From: Paludibacteraceae bacterium
GTDB taxonomy: Bacteria; Bacteroidota; Bacteroidia; Bacteroidales; Paludibacteraceae
DNA: 34,711 nt
NCBI GenBank assembly: GCA_024399615.1
Contig: JAKSNQ010000015.1
Coordinates: 1-34,711, forward strand
Direction: 5' to 3'
This document shows positions 34,211 through 34,711 of the stretch, piece by piece; within the stretch, counting starts at the first letter, position 1; the number at the start of each line of letters is the position of its first letter. A program made the translations under genes and the position numbers. The notes beneath the pieces were generated by a model. That model saw only the letters and a list, made by a program, of their open reading frames with translations. It was not told the DNA's origin and made no database searches.

Positions 34211-34221
34211 TTGAAAGGCAA

Positions 34222-34467
34222 TTAACCTTGTGGAAAGCCAAATGCCAAGGCTCCGTTGTTGAGGAGTTTGCCCCGAAGGCCACGTCCATCGGCGGCAAAG
34301 ATTTCGTTAATCTCATCTTCAGAAAGATACCACTTGCCTTCAGGAGGTACACAGCCAAGTGGCTTACCCGTTGCGCGGAGTTGGTAGATGACTTGCTCGA
34401 ACTGAGGGCTTACGAGCTGGTGAATGAGTTGTGAGCGTTGGCTCTTACGAATTGTTTCGTTGTCCAT
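34222..34467 (-). CDS. Small protein of unknown function (81 residues)
   Basis: I do not recognise the family. The protein is soluble, with no signal peptide or membrane segment. It has a charged, helical N-terminal half (NETIRKSQRSQLIHQLVSPQFEQVIYQLRATG) and a C-terminal half with CVPPEGKWYLSEDEINEIFAADGRGLRG. The single Cys has no partner motif. Evidence that it is a gene: sensible composition, and a strong terminator 12 bp after its stop. The sequence upstream (34468-34500) is AT-rich (TTTAATCCTTTAATTCTG on the minus strand), but it lacks a good TTTG-20-TAnnTTTG match, and a 12-bp hairpin at 34512-34547 would lie in the leader or promoter zone. No neighbour hints at function. Confidence 0.65.
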   Translation of the reverse strand: MDNETIRKSQRSQLIHQLVSPQFEQVIYQLRATGKPLGCVPPEGKWYLSEDEINEIFAADGRGLRGKLLNNGALAFGFPQG

Positions 34468-34511
34468 AATGAAACAGAATTAAAGGATTAAACAATTCGC
34501 CCTATGGAACA

Positions 34512-34547
34512 CGCAAGGGGGCACACCATACGGCATGCCCCCTTGCG
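34512..34547. repeat. Perfect 12-bp inverted repeat
   Basis: CGCAAGGGGGCA (34512-34523) and TGCCCCCTTGCG (34536-34547) are perfect complements around a 12-nt loop. No T-run follows on either strand, so it is not a standard terminator. It lies about 45 bp upstream of the small minus-strand gene. Confidence 0.75.
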
Positions 34548-34711
34548 CATGCCATTAGTCTCGCGTTCGACTCCAAGATCGCAAGATCGATATCGCTATG
34601 CTAAATCGATGGGCGACTTGGGGCTCCGCTCTCCTCACTCGTTATCCCCAACTCGCGGGGACCCCAAGATGGCGGAAAAGCTACGCGTTTTTCCTTATTT
34701 ATAGTCGGGGA
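34548..34711. other. Gene-poor right edge with several short inverted repeats
   Basis: Short complementary pairs include TTGGGG/CCCCAA (near 34619-34653), CCCC/GGGG flanking AACTCGC (near 34649) and GGAAAA/TTTTCC (34676-34693). A direct AAGATCG pair lies near 34576-34591. No tRNA, known structured RNA or coding region can be assigned before the window ends. Confidence 0.45.

Noticed and set aside
34548-34711. A tRNA or other structured RNA suggested by GTTCGACTC near 34569
   Set aside because: The flanking bases do not form a T-stem or acceptor stem on either strand.

Overview
The window comes from a member of the order Bacteroidales (phylum Bacteroidota); I cannot fix the genus. Evidence: a SusC/SusD/SusE-like outer-membrane set; four promoters of the Bacteroidota type (TTTG, 20 nt, TAnnTTTG); start codons with A/T-rich leaders and no clear Shine-Dalgarno; an HU protein fused to a membrane segment and LysM; and secreted enzymes sharing a short C-terminal tail that looks like a type IX secretion sorting tail.

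Minus strand, 20.9 kb down to 0.2 kb: thirteen tightly packed genes read in one direction. In transcription order they are recQ, rimO, an HU protein, an HU-LysM membrane protein, uvrA, an ABC-F ATPase, a NodB-like deacetylase, a GT4 glycosyltransferase, a CotH-kinase/tyrosine-phosphatase fusion, a GT2 glycosyltransferase, a cysteine desulfidase-family protein, a PL9 pectate lyase and prfB. Gaps are mostly under 65 bp and several genes overlap. A promoter is visible only ahead of recQ, then a separate one after prfB that drives tRNA-Ser(GCT), which runs off the left edge. The middle of the run is about envelope and extracellular glycan biology, set between genome-maintenance and translation genes.

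Positions 20.7-21.5 kb: an AT-rich divergent intergenic region with two opposed promoters and a degenerate direct-repeat cluster.

Plus strand, 21.5-28.7 kb: a compact glycan-uptake locus with an SLC45/GPH-like MFS sugar transporter, a SusC TonB-dependent receptor, a SusD lipoprotein and a third SusE/F-like lipoprotein, closed by a strong hairpin terminator. No glycoside hydrolase or regulator is in the window, so the substrate is not set by context. Oligosaccharide would be bound by SusD and the third lipoprotein, cross the outer membrane through SusC, and the MFS carrier would move the sugar across the inner membrane.

Plus strand, 28.9-33.9 kb: an RlmB/TrmH-type rRNA methyltransferase with a disordered N-terminus, ftsY, a secreted alpha/beta-hydrolase esterase and an SLC13-type transporter. 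The right end (33.9-34.7 kb) is gene-poor, rich in inverted repeats, and holds one 81-residue unrecognised minus-strand gene with a textbook terminator.

The most unusual items are the secreted protein joining a CotH-type kinase to a CX5R phosphatase, the tail it shares with the neighbouring pectate lyase, and the HU-TM-LysM protein that could link DNA to the cell wall. No mobile element, CRISPR array or defence system was recognised.
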